Below are positions 10,535-19,318 of a stretch of 64,000 nt of DNA, piece after piece. The translations under genes and the position numbers were made by a program. The notes below the pieces were generated by a model that saw only the letters and a program-made list of their open reading frames with translations, did not search any database and was not told the origin of the DNA. How positions within the stretch are numbered: the first letter of the stretch is position 1; every line of letters begins with the position of its first letter. Source of the stretch: Bombyx mori (taxonomy: Eukaryota; Arthropoda; Insecta; Lepidoptera; Bombycidae); assembly GCF_030269925.1 (NCBI RefSeq), contig NC_085133.1, positions 9,692,001-9,756,000 on the forward strand, read 5' to 3'.

Positions 10535-10788
10535 TATTACCGAGTCCAGGCAACCCCCGACCGGAAACACTATAAAAGCGAGCCTTCGGTGCCCTTCGCC
10601 CCTTATTTTTGTGCGTGGCGTTCGTGCGTGGCGGTTCTTGTCGAGACTTGTGTAATTTCAAGTTTTGTTAACAGTAGATTAAAGCCATTTTGTTAGTTTT
10701 CGCTATTTACCTACTAAAATATATTGTGTTCTAGTTCTATGTAATTTCTCTCTGTTTTTTTTAACTTCCTCACTTCTGGTCGATAATA
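10535..10788 (+). repeat. 5' LTR of the gypsy element
   Basis: 254 bp with TATAAAAG at 10571-10578. The downstream 3' LTR copy is offset by exactly 5229 bp. Confidence 0.93.
10571..10578 (+). promoter_or_regulatory. LTR TATA box
   Basis: TATAAAAG lies about 36 bp inside the 5' LTR, suitable for Pol II transcription of the element; it is repeated at 15800-15807 in the 3' LTR. Confidence 0.6.
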
Positions 10789-10808
10789 TCAGAAGTGGGA
10801 TCGAACCA
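10789..10808 (+). other. Candidate primer binding site of the gypsy element
   Basis: TCAGAAGTGGGATCGAACC directly follows the 5' LTR. Its complement reads like a tRNA T-arm plus acceptor strand (GGTTCGATCCC...), possibly Leu-type. The tRNA identity is a guess. Confidence 0.5.
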
Positions 10809-10823
10809 CGTGTTTTTAAAAAG

Positions 10824-12152
10824 ATGACGGGACGTCGATCTAGAGGAGAGAGACGCGACCGTTCTCATCAACGCCATCGTGACCGTTCGAGTTCTCGATC
10901 TAGGAGTCGGTTGCGCAAATCACCGTCCATGCCTAAGCGTCGCGATCGTTCTATAAGCAGGAGTAGCGAGACACCTACGCGACGTGATGACTCCTGGCAT
11001 GGTTCCCGCGGGCGTACTTTGAACCATATACTCGCGAAATTAACGGCTATAGAAGGCACTCTACCGGTACCGTCTAATAGTAACACGCCGTCACGCTCGG
11101 ATACCGAACGCCACGCGCAGTTATCTTTGCCTCCAGCATCAACGACTCACCACGTCACAGGAAGTAACACGCTTGAGACCGCTGGAGTAGCGTCATCAAA
11201 GTCGGTGGGCCAGGGTAGCGATGCTGGTCAACAAGAGGACGTCACGGACAGGATTGTTGGAGCATTACAGGCGCTATCTAAAGTAAGGTCTCAAAATTAC
11301 TATATTTCTCCTTTCAATCCAAGTGTGCATGATTTTGACGTATGGAGTGCGGAAGTTGATCGTGCTAAAGAAATAAATGCTTGGGCCGATGAGGAATGCC
11401 TTGGGCGAGTAGGCGGTAGTTTGCGCGGAGATGCTAGGTCATGGCTCAATGAATGGGTAACAAGTGACCGTTCATGGAGCAATTTTAAAAGCGAGTTCAG
11501 ATCATTATGTCCACGTAAGATCGATTTAGCTACTATATTATATGACGTAATGAATACGAGCTCGGATAAATTTGTTACATACGCTGAATACGCGAGTAAG
11601 TCGCTTCTACGCTTGAATGTCGTCACGGGATTGTCAGAAGAGTTGAAAGTTGCCATTATTGCACGAGGCATTACCGATCCCCTCATTAAAGCTGCAACGG
11701 TCAACTCCAAGCCATCGTCAAAACAATTAGTCGAGTTTTTGTCCGCGTTTGTTAAACCCAAAACTAATGCCAACTCCAACAATGCTGTTCGTTCCGTTAA
11801 AAATGTAGGCACATGTCAGCCGTCAAAACACGGCTTCAATAGGAACGTTAACAGTCATACGAACAACAGATGCCGCATTTGTCGTGGCACCGGGCACTTT
11901 ACGTATCAATGTAGTCGCAGAGCTTTTGATAGACCGGCACAGCAACATAGAATAAAATCAAACTTTGCTAGTTCTAAGCCTGTATCTTCCGCCGCGAGCG
12001 ATAACAGGCCTGTAAGACATTGCTCTTTTTGCAAGCGTTTGGGACACACCGTGGACAACTGTTTTCAAAAGCAGCGGTCCGACGCTTTCAATGGGCGCAG
12101 CGTTACCGAAGTAAATTTTTGCTCAGACTCGAAGCCGGACGTGCAAACGTGA
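10824..12152 (+). CDS. gag: gypsy Gag polyprotein (442 aa)
   Basis: This frame begins shortly after the primer site. The N-terminal ~70 residues are an arginine/serine-rich tract with many R-S, R-D-R and S-R-S-R repeats. The middle part (about 150-310) resembles a retrotransposon capsid region (W-L-N-E-W, F-K-S-E-F). Two zinc knuckles follow: C-R-I-C-R-G-T-G-H-F-T-Y-Q-C near 350 and C-S-F-C-K-R-L-G-H-T-V-D-N-C near 400. Role: RNA packaging and particle assembly in the cytoplasm. It overlaps pol by 133 bp, with the heptamer A-AAT-TTT at 12113-12119 in the gag frame. No internal stop; it looks functional. Confidence 0.9.
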   Translation: MTGRRSRGERRDRSHQRHRDRSSSRSRSRLRKSPSMPKRRDRSISRSSETPTRRDDSWHGSRGRTLNHILAKLTAIEGTLPVPSNSNTPSRSDTERHAQLSLPPASTTHHVTGSNTLETAGVASSKSVGQGSDAGQQEDVTDRIVGALQALSKVRSQNYYISPFNPSVHDFDVWSAEVDRAKEINAWADEECLGRVGGSLRGDARSWLNEWVTSDRSWSNFKSEFRSLCPRKIDLATILYDVMNTSSDKFVTYAEYASKSLLRLNVVTGLSEELKVAIIARGITDPLIKAATVNSKPSSKQLVEFLSAFVKPKTNANSNNAVRSVKNVGTCQPSKHGFNRNVNSHTNNRCRICRGTGHFTYQCSRRAFDRPAQQHRIKSNFASSKPVSSAASDNRPVRHCSFCKRLGHTVDNCFQKQRSDAFNGRSVTEVNFCSDSKPDVQT

Positions 12153-15100
12153 TGCAGGCGGTAGTGCAGAAAGTACCAGTTGACATTATGATAGATAGTG
12201 GTTCCGATATTTCTTTGATTTCAGAATCGGTTCTTAAACACTTCAATTTGAATAGAAAACCGTGTTATCGAGTAATGCGAGGTATAGGTAGTCAGGAGAT
12301 TCAATCTACTTCCTTTGTTACAACTGTAGTCGAGCTGCCTGAAGTCTCGTTAGCAGTAGACTTATATGTAGTCCCGACTGAATGCATTAGTGCCCCTATC
12401 TTAATTGGTACAGACGTCTTAAACCGCAAAGGGGTTACCTATATAAGAGCAAACGGTGAACAACGATTAACTAGATCAGACATGTCACAAGTGGGACACG
12501 TATCTACTGTGGAGGCACGAGACGTTAAAACAACTTTATTAGGCGAAGAGAAAAAGCTTTTGCTAGATTTGATAGCCGAATTTAAGGATTCCTTTATTAA
12601 TGGAACGGCAACAACCACAATAAATACGGGTTGCATGGAGATTAAGTTAAAATCCGATGTTCCTGTAAATCAACGACCGTATAGGCTTTCCATAGACGAA
12701 AAAAATAGGGTTCGTAATATTATTAATGATTTGCTTGCAAAGGGCATCATACGTGAGTCCCAATCGGAATATGCTAGCCCTATTATTCTAGTTAAGAAAA
12801 AGGATGGCAGTGATAGAATGTGTGTCGATTATCGCGCGCTCAATTCTATAACCGTTAAAGAGAGATTTCCTCTGCCGCGAATAGACGACCACATCGACAA
12901 ACTTGGTAAATACATATTTTTCACTAGTCTCGACATGGCCACAGGATTTCACCAATTGCCTTTAAAAGATGATGCTTCCATCAGTAAAACAGCCTTTGTT
13001 ACACCTGACGGGCACTTTGAGTACCTGAAAATGCCCTACGGACTCGCCAATGCTCCCGTTGTATATCAAAGGGTTATATCAAAGACGCTAAAGCCTCTTA
13101 TCGACGCTGGTAAAGTCATAACGTATGTTGATGACGTTTTAATCCTGTCGAATACGGTAACTGAAGGGCTTAATAACTTGCGAGAAGTCTTACAGACGCT
13201 AGCCTCTGCAGGCTTTTCAGTCAATCTAAAGAAGTGCACCTTTTTAACTACCGAAGTCGAATATCTTGGTAGACTAGTTGGACAGGGTCAGGTACGACCG
13301 AGCCCAGGTAAAGTTGAGGCTCTTGTTAAATCTCCAAGACCAACCAGCGTGAGAGAGGTCCGTCAGTTTTTAGGAATGGCAAGGTATTTTCGGCGTTACA
13401 TCGCTGGATATTCCTCCAAAACTGCATGTATTGCTAAACTTCTCAGGAAAGGTATACCGTTTGAGTGGGGTGCTGAGCAGGAAGCATCTCGCGAGTACAT
13501 TTTGCAGTGTTTAACTACCGAACCAGTTTTAGCGATTTTTGATCCAGAGTTACCCACGGAACTGCACACCGACGCCAGCGCTGTGGGACTCGGTGCGATT
13601 CTGCTACAGGAGCATGCTGGTAAAAGGAAGAGGGTGGTTGGTTACTTTAGTAGATCCACTCGGGGCGCTGAAACGAGGTATCACAGTTACGAATTGGAGA
13701 CTTTAGCGGTAGTTCGAGCACTGCAACATTTTCGGCATTACTTAATTGGTGTTAACTTTAAAATTGTCACTGATTGCAACTCGCTGAAGCTCACTGAAAA
13801 AAAAAGGGTCCTGGTACCTCGGGTCGCACGCTGGTGGGTGTACCTACAAGATTTTCAATTTACAATTGAGTATAGGAAAGGTGTTCTTATGCAACACGCA
13901 GACTTCTTAAGCCGCCATCCTCCTGTCGTGGTGTCGCATATTCGCGATCATAATAATTGGGCGAAGATCGCTCAAACTGCTGATGAGGAGACACAAGATT
14001 TAATGAGTAAGTTAAGAGATGGGTTACTCGATCCTTGTAGATATGAAATTAAGAATAACCTGCTGTATTATAAATACTCTTCAACTGGGGCCGATTCGCG
14101 TCTACTATGCTTCATACCTAAAGGACATAGACTCAGCTTGTTAAGATTATTCCACGATGAACATAGCCATATAGGTGTTGATAGGACCCCTGATTTAATA
14201 TTGCGAAATTTCTGGTTTCCGGGTTTACGCCAATTTGTCAGAAAATACATTGGTCATTGTCTTATCTGTTTATCGCACAAAAAGGTACCTGCAGGCCCTT
14301 CTCAACCAATTGAATCTTGGACTAAACCCGAAAATCCTTTCTCAATTATTCATACTGATATACTAGGACCGCTACCTGTATCTAATGGCTACAAATATAT
14401 ACTAATTGTTGTAGACGCTTTCTCTAAATATTGTTTGCTATATGCAATGTATAGACAAGATTGTGAAGAGTTGAAGCGAGTATTTTTAAACGTCGTGTCA
14501 CTATTTGGCACGCCAGAAACGATTGTTTGTGATCGCGGTAGAATGTTCGAAAGTGCTACATTTAAAAACTGTATTAGTGAACTAGGCTCTTCTATACATT
14601 TCATAACTCCGGGAATGCATCGCGAGAACGGCCAAGCCGAACGCTACTGCAGAACCGTTCTTAATTTACTACGAGTCGAAGTTGGTAGCAAAGGCTCCCA
14701 ATGGTCTGATGTGCTGTGGAAAGCACAGCTTACTTTAAACATCACGAAGCAGATGACCACGCAGACTTCACCACTTCAGCTCCTTATTGGTATAGAGGCA
14801 GCTACTCCAGTCATTAGAGATCTGGTGCGCGATGTTGCGTTAGACGCCAATTCTAACCGTGAAGCTTTACTAACCCTCAGTCGACAGAAAGCATCCGAAT
14901 TACTATTGGACAATCAACGGCGACAAGACGAACAGGTCAACGAACGTCGGCGCCAGCCCACAACGTTTGCTGTGGGTGACTTCGTGTTCGTCAACAAGGC
15001 AACACAGTCAACGGGCAAACTCGACTCCGGGATGCGCGGCCCTTACAAGGTCTTGCGCACGCTTCCACATCACCGTTACGAGCTGGAGCTTCTCGCCGGT

Positions 15101-15244
15101 TCCTACGGCAAAAAGACACAAGCGGCCGCCCAATATATGGTGTTGTGGCGCGGCGAGTGGACCCCGGAGACATGCAGCGCTTTCTTTGAAACTGGTATGT
15201 TAAGGTCGAGGTGGGCACTTTGTTGCTTTACTTCCCATTTTTAA
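12020..15244 (+). CDS. pol: gypsy Pol (protease, RT, RNase H, integrase)
   Basis: Open in the -1 frame relative to gag; translation most likely enters by frameshift near 12119 rather than at its own ATG. In order: aspartic protease with I-D-S-G-S-D-I-S (about 12190-12225), RT with D-Y-R-A-L-N-S and the catalytic Y-V-D-D (about 13123-13135), RNase H T-D-A-S-A-V-G-L-G (about 13569), integrase zinc finger H-S-H-I-G-V-D...C-L-I-C (about 14160-14270), and the integrase catalytic triad in H-T-D-I-L-G-P, C-D-R-G-R-M-F and H-R-E-N-G-Q-A-E-R. No stops or gaps, so the element looks coding-competent. Lineage appears Ty3/gypsy, possibly Mag-like; not certain. Confidence 0.92.
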   Translation: MLFLQAFGTHRGQLFSKAAVRRFQWAQRYRSKFLLRLEAGRANVMQAVVQKVPVDIMIDSGSDISLISESVLKHFNLNRKPCYRVMRGIGSQEIQSTSFVTTVVELPEVSLAVDLYVVPTECISAPILIGTDVLNRKGVTYIRANGEQRLTRSDMSQVGHVSTVEARDVKTTLLGEEKKLLLDLIAEFKDSFINGTATTTINTGCMEIKLKSDVPVNQRPYRLSIDEKNRVRNIINDLLAKGIIRESQSEYASPIILVKKKDGSDRMCVDYRALNSITVKERFPLPRIDDHIDKLGKYIFFTSLDMATGFHQLPLKDDASISKTAFVTPDGHFEYLKMPYGLANAPVVYQRVISKTLKPLIDAGKVITYVDDVLILSNTVTEGLNNLREVLQTLASAGFSVNLKKCTFLTTEVEYLGRLVGQGQVRPSPGKVEALVKSPRPTSVREVRQFLGMARYFRRYIAGYSSKTACIAKLLRKGIPFEWGAEQEASREYILQCLTTEPVLAIFDPELPTELHTDASAVGLGAILLQEHAGKRKRVVGYFSRSTRGAETRYHSYELETLAVVRALQHFRHYLIGVNFKIVTDCNSLKLTEKKRVLVPRVARWWVYLQDFQFTIEYRKGVLMQHADFLSRHPPVVVSHIRDHNNWAKIAQTADEETQDLMSKLRDGLLDPCRYEIKNNLLYYKYSSTGADSRLLCFIPKGHRLSLLRLFHDEHSHIGVDRTPDLILRNFWFPGLRQFVRKYIGHCLICLSHKKVPAGPSQPIESWTKPENPFSIIHTDILGPLPVSNGYKYILIVVDAFSKYCLLYAMYRQDCEELKRVFLNVVSLFGTPETIVCDRGRMFESATFKNCISELGSSIHFITPGMHRENGQAERYCRTVLNLLRVEVGSKGSQWSDVLWKAQLTLNITKQMTTQTSPLQLLIGIEAATPVIRDLVRDVALDANSNREALLTLSRQKASELLLDNQRRQDEQVNERRRQPTTFAVGDFVFVNKATQSTGKLDSGMRGPYKVLRTLPHHRYELELLAGSYGKKTQAAAQYMVLWRGEWTPETCSAFFETGMLRSRWALCCFTSHF

Positions 15245-15335
15245 GGTTGAGGTGGGCACTTTGTTGCTTTACTTCCCATTTTTGAGGTTGAGGTGGGCAC
15301 TTCGGTGCTTTACTTCCCGTCCATTTTTAGAGCAG
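15196..15335 (+). repeat. Three ~41-bp tandem repeats downstream of pol
   Basis: The unit AGGTGGGCACTT(T)G...GCTTTACTTCCC occurs three times with a period of about 41-42 bp, the third diverged (TTCGG). The pol stop codon falls at the end of the first unit. Confidence 0.85.
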
Positions 15336-15763
15336 TATGGTAGATGCGGATTCGGCCGATCTTGCGTCCCTACTGTGTAGCAGTGTTGTGTCGGTTAAGT
15401 TCATTATCTGTATCGATGAATATTGCCGATAACAGCGCGCTACTGTGTTAGATGTCTCATACGCAGGCTAACACATTATAAGTGTCGTACAGATGTCACA
15501 AATTGCGCAGTTTGGGACAGTTGTGCGATACCCACTTCAAAACTTATCTTTGGCTCGTCCTCTCTGCCGATGTAAGAGTGCACGCTTGCGTCTGTAGTGC
15601 GGATTCTAAATTCTTAAAAATGCTAGATCATTAAGGCCTGACTGCAAGTTTTTCTGTGTTACAGAGGGTGAACTTATTGATGCGACTTCTGACGTAGCTG
15701 GAAGAGGCCTTCCTCTATTGAGAGATGAGGCGGTCGAGGACGCCTCGCCATCAGGAACGGCCG

Positions 15764-16017
15764 TATTACCGAGTCCAGGCAACCCCCGACCGGAAACACT
15801 ATAAAAGCGAGCCTTCGGTGCCCTTCGCCCCTTATTTTTGTGCGTGGCGTTCGTGCGTGGCGGTTCTTGTCGAGACTTGTGTAATTTCAAGTTTTGTTAA
15901 CAGTAGATTAAAGCCATTTTGTTAGTTTTCGCTATTTACCTACTAAAATATATTGTGTTCTAGTTCTATGTAATTTCTCTCTGTTTTTTTTAACTTCCTC
16001 ACTTCTGGTCGATAATA
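15764..16017 (+). repeat. 3' LTR of the gypsy element
   Basis: 254 bp, apparently identical to 10535-10788. Followed by CTAT. Confidence 0.93.
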
Positions 16018-16091
16018 CTATATATACATTTAATAGCCTTTTATTCTCCAAATATTTCAGTGTTTCGCACTGAAGTATGGTGTTTCGTGAC

Positions 16092-16213
16092 TTTTTTTTT
16101 TATTGCCTTTGTAGGCAGACGAGCATACGGCCCACCTGATGGTGAGTGGTTACCGTCGCCCATGGACTTCAGCAATGCCAGGGGCAGAGCCAAGCCGCTG
16201 CCTACCAAACAGG
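16092..16213 (-). mobile_element. LINE 3'-tail repeat (GGTAGGCAGCGGCTTGG family) inside E2 exon 2
   Basis: Minus-strand copy of the common silkworm repeat ending ...GTCTGCCTACAAAGGCAATAAAAA. Flanked by CGTGAC on both sides (16086-16091 and 16214-16219). Same family: 40100-40377, 43992-44097, 40553-40625 and 25008-25070. Confidence 0.85.
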
Positions 16214-16511
16214 CGTGACACTCAATATGTTGACGCACGGCTTCATGTACGGATTCAATACGGGACTGTTCGCACAGTTGAGGAAGACTATAGAAATACA
16301 GTTGGATTTGGAGTTAGAGTCTTGGCTGGGTAAGGGAAAGAAACATTTAAAAACAATGTAGCCTTTAAAATTTTCGTTTTTGACTCACATTTCGCATTCG
16401 TATATAAAAAAACCAGAGAGAACTGAGTTATGGGGTTAAAGCGATAGTTTGTGGACGCTCGTATGGGTTTATATGGAAATCCATAGACTAGAACTTATTA
16501 CTTACTTACTA

Positions 16512-16791
16512 CTAGATGATGACCAAGCTTTGCTCGTTTTTTGATAACGCCATCTTGGTTAGTTGCCCTCAATTAAGAAAAATAGTATTATTAGATACAT
16601 ACAATAGATGACGGGAAGAGCTGATTATTGAAAACACGAATAAAACAACATCTTCTGAAAATAAATCGAAGCCCGATCGATTTATCGCCCCCGAAATCCC
16701 CTGTATACTAAATTTTATGAACATCATTGGAGCCGTTTCCGAGATTCAGATTATATATATATACAAGAATTGCTCCTTTAAAGGTATAAGA
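16512..16791 (-). mobile_element. Non-autonomous Helitron-like element, 280 bp
   Basis: On the minus strand it begins TCTTATACC and ends TCATCATCTAG, i.e. 5'-TC...CTAG-3', with host A on one side and T on the other. The partner copy near 172 reads TTACTATTTCG uninterrupted, the exact A|T empty site with no target duplication, as expected for Helitrons. Confidence 0.88.
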
Positions 16792-17170
16792 TTTCGTTGG
16801 TACACGGCTTAAAATCGAAACGTAACTCTGTAACTAGAATACTTGGTGGGTTACCAAATTCCATAAGCACAGGTTCATAGGTGTATGGTCCATTTTAGGC
16901 AAAAGGGCGTACTTTTTATTGAAACCCAAGCTTACAGTCGACCTGAAATGATTACCCTTCGATACGGACAACCTACAACAACTCTAAAACTACTTTCAAA
17001 TCTCTTTGAAAGGCATTTTTATTCACTCTGATACCATTCTGTTCCATTCACGCAAATTAAACACTGAAAAAGATTTATTTATTTGTTCATTTGTTTTTAG
17101 CTTCTTCAATTGAGCTTTTTTGGATCGCTTTTCACATCAATATTTATGGACCGCTACGGGAGAAGACCCA

Positions 17171-17587
17171 GTAGAAGTATTCATTTTCGATATAAAACCA
17201 AAGTGCGCTTGGTGCGGACACTGATCTTTTCCATATTCCTCTACGGGGCGGAGACACGGTGCATGAAAAGCCGGGATATCAAAAAGATGCTACGAATGCC
17301 GTGGACTGCCATGAGAACAAACGAGTCCATTCTAAGGCAGCTAAACATGCGAAAAAGGCTGTCTTCCATCTGCCGGGAACGTGTTATGAGATTCTTCGGA
17401 CCTCCCAGACATGAATTAAAGAAGCTCACAATTGCGGGTCGCATAGCAAGACAAGCGCGCCGTGGGCAGAACACCAGTCAGATGATCAGATCTAGTAAGA
17501 GAAGCACTCGGTAGTCTGTACCATGCGGTCCATGCCACCCTCTAAGTATAACTTTGCGAAAACATACTGTATACAATTTAGAGTATA
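17171..17587 (+). mobile_element. RTE C-terminal fragment fused to the E2 exon-3 stub
   Basis: Encodes V-R-L-V-R-T-L-I-F-S-I-F-L-Y-G-A-E-T and later I-C-R-E-R-V-M-R-F-F, closely matching 545-923. Relative to that copy it lacks about 14 codons around I-D-A-F-E-M-W-V-W and a G-H-I-M-R-S stretch. It continues after the mariner from 18875 to about 18990. Confidence 0.8.
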
Positions 17588-17589
17588 TA

Positions 17590-18872
17590 CTTAGTCTGGC
17601 CATAAATACTGTTACAATTAAAAATAAACAAAATATTACATTTGAATTTGGAATCTGTCATTTTTATATGATTGCTCATTGAGTTTTCTCATTTTGACGC
17701 CAATACATTGTACAATATTTTGCGATATTAAAATGGAGTGGGTAAAGAGAACCGAATCGCTGTGATTGCATTACACAAAGTAGGTATGGAGCCAAATGCA
17801 ATTTTTAAAACTCTCCATACGCTTGGTATTAGTAAAATGTTTGTGTACCGGGCTATTAATAGGTGCAATAAGACCTCCTCTGTTTGTGACAGAAAAAGAT
17901 CTAGCCGTCCACGTAGTGTTCGTACGAAAAAGGTGGTCAAAGCAGTAAGGGAAATTCAAAGAAATCCGGTCCGAAAGCAAAAGATTTTATCTCGGGAGAT
18001 GAAGATAGCACCTAGAACCATGTCGCGTATTTTAAAATATGACTTAGGACTTGCAGCCTATAAGAGACGTACTGGTCATTTCTTAACTGATAATTAAAAG
18101 AGAATAGGGTGGTAAAATCGAAACAACTACTGAAGCGGTACGCAAAGGGAGGTCATAGAAAATTTTTATTTACGCATGAGACATTTTTTACAATTGAGCA
18201 ACATTTTAACAAACAAAATGACCGTATTTATGCTCAAAGCTCTAAGGAAGCTTCCCAATTAGTCGACAGATACGTGGCGCACGTGGGCACTATCCGACTT
18301 CAGTGATGGTTTGGTGGGGTATTAGCTATGAAGGAGTGACTGGGCCATACTTTTGTGAAAAAGGTATCAAAACATCGGCACAAGTGTATCAAGATACCAT
18401 TCTTGAGAAGGTAGTGAAGCCCCTTAACAACACCATGTTCAATAATCAAGAATGGTCCTTCCAGCAAGACTCGGTGCCAGGTCATAAAGCTCGGTCTACG
18501 CAGTCTTGGTTGGAAAGGAACGTTTCGGACTTCATCAGAGCTGAACACTGGCCGTCGTCTAGTCCCGATCTTAATCCGCTGGATTATGATTTATGGTCAG
18601 TTTTAGAGAGTACAAATTGCTCTAAACGCCATGATAATTTGGAGTTCCTAAAACATTTTTCCCATGGAAAGAGTGCGTGCTTCTATTTATAACTGGCCTC
18701 AACGTTTAAAGGACTGTATTGCAGCCAATGGAGACCACTTCAAATAAGCTTTTTATACTTTAAATTGTTTTATATTTATGTATTAAACTAACACACTGTA
18801 AAAGTAATAAATGTTATTTGACATAGACATTTTTTTGTTTTCCTTTGTAACAGTATTTATGGCCAGACTAAG
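17590..18872 (+). mobile_element. maT/mariner (DD37D) element, copy 1 of family 2
   Basis: Inverted ends CTTAGTCTGGCCATAAATAC...GTATTTATGGCCAGACTAAG are flanked by TA at 17588-17589 and 18873-18874; the partner copy near 995 has the empty site. Length 1283 bp. Confidence 0.93.
17720..18748 (+). pseudogene. Mariner transposase (DD37D), frameshifted
   Basis: Fragments in different frames cover the whole transposase: helix-turn-helix region and S-R-P-R-S (17738-18097), a middle part (18109-18306), and a catalytic part with F-Q-Q-D-S and S-P-D-L-N-P-L-D-Y (18303-18692), the Asp pair 37 residues apart. A stop at about 18095, a frame change at about 18300 and a deletion near 18650-18665 break it, and the F-T-D-E catalytic Asp position reads F-T-H-E. 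It is therefore inactive. Confidence 0.88.
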
Positions 18873-19170
18873 TAGTTGTCGAACTCCTACAAACCCCTGA
18901 AATAATCTGTCCGCAGCCGCGACAGGGACATAGTTTTCTTGGACCGCATCAGCTGTAAGGCCAATATGGGCCAGTTCCGCACTGAAGGTGTTAACAAATT
19001 ATTTTAAGACTAAAATAAGTTTTATGTGAAAAATAAATTAATTTTAATTTATAATTCCAACAAACGTTCGCTAAAAAACAAATGCAAAAAATACATTTTA
19101 TGCAAGAAACGTACCTACAGCATGTCGTGATAATAATGTACGTACAATCTATTGTTTTATTTACATAATT

Positions 19171-19180
19171 AACACAACTG
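19171..19180 (+). promoter_or_regulatory. Gene B upstream conserved block (CATAATTAACACAACTG)
   Basis: ACACAACTGCAAC lies about 147 bp before gene B's ATG and is directly preceded by CATAATTA, as in gene C (CATAATTT). This is the uninterrupted form of the block that is split in gene A. Function inferred only. Confidence 0.5.
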
Positions 19181-19318
19181 CAACTACAAATGGAACTCAA
19201 AAAGGAAGAATTTAATGCTATAATTTTGTAGCGTCGTTATCAAACTCTGAATGTTCTAACTTTTTTTCTTTAAAATTTATCTTAACGTAAAGTTACTCAA
19301 CGTATTCATTCTGAGACA

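Larger units (their letters stand above)
10535..16017 (+). mobile_element. Complete Ty3/gypsy LTR retrotransposon
   Basis: A 5483-bp element with two 254-bp LTRs that look identical by eye, flanked by the 4-bp duplication CTAT (10531-10534 and 16018-16021). LTRs start TATTA and end TAATA. It carries overlapping gag and pol frames in a -1 relationship; no env-like third ORF was seen. It sits between E2's missing exon 1 and its exon 2. Identical LTRs point to a recent insertion. Confidence 0.93.
16061..17520 (+). pseudogene. E2: broken Tret1-like transporter (exon 2, exon-3 stub, RTE fusion)
   Basis: Acceptor AG at 16059-16060 precedes exon-2 sequence starting TGTTTCGC as in the intact genes. 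The exon is split by a 122-bp repeat insertion (16092-16213) and resumes at 16214; it then reads M-L-T-H-G-F-M-Y-G-F-N-T-G-L-F and ends E-S-W-L|gtaagg at 16329. Without the insert, the 5' part would still be out of frame. Exon 3 begins at 17101 with a shifted base, then reads S-F-F-G-S-L-F-T-S-I-F-M-D-R-Y-G-R-R-P to about 17170, after which it runs in frame into RTE sequence. About 95% of exon 3 is gone. Dead as a transporter. The chimeric frame (17110-17514) is probably not made. Confidence 0.85.
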
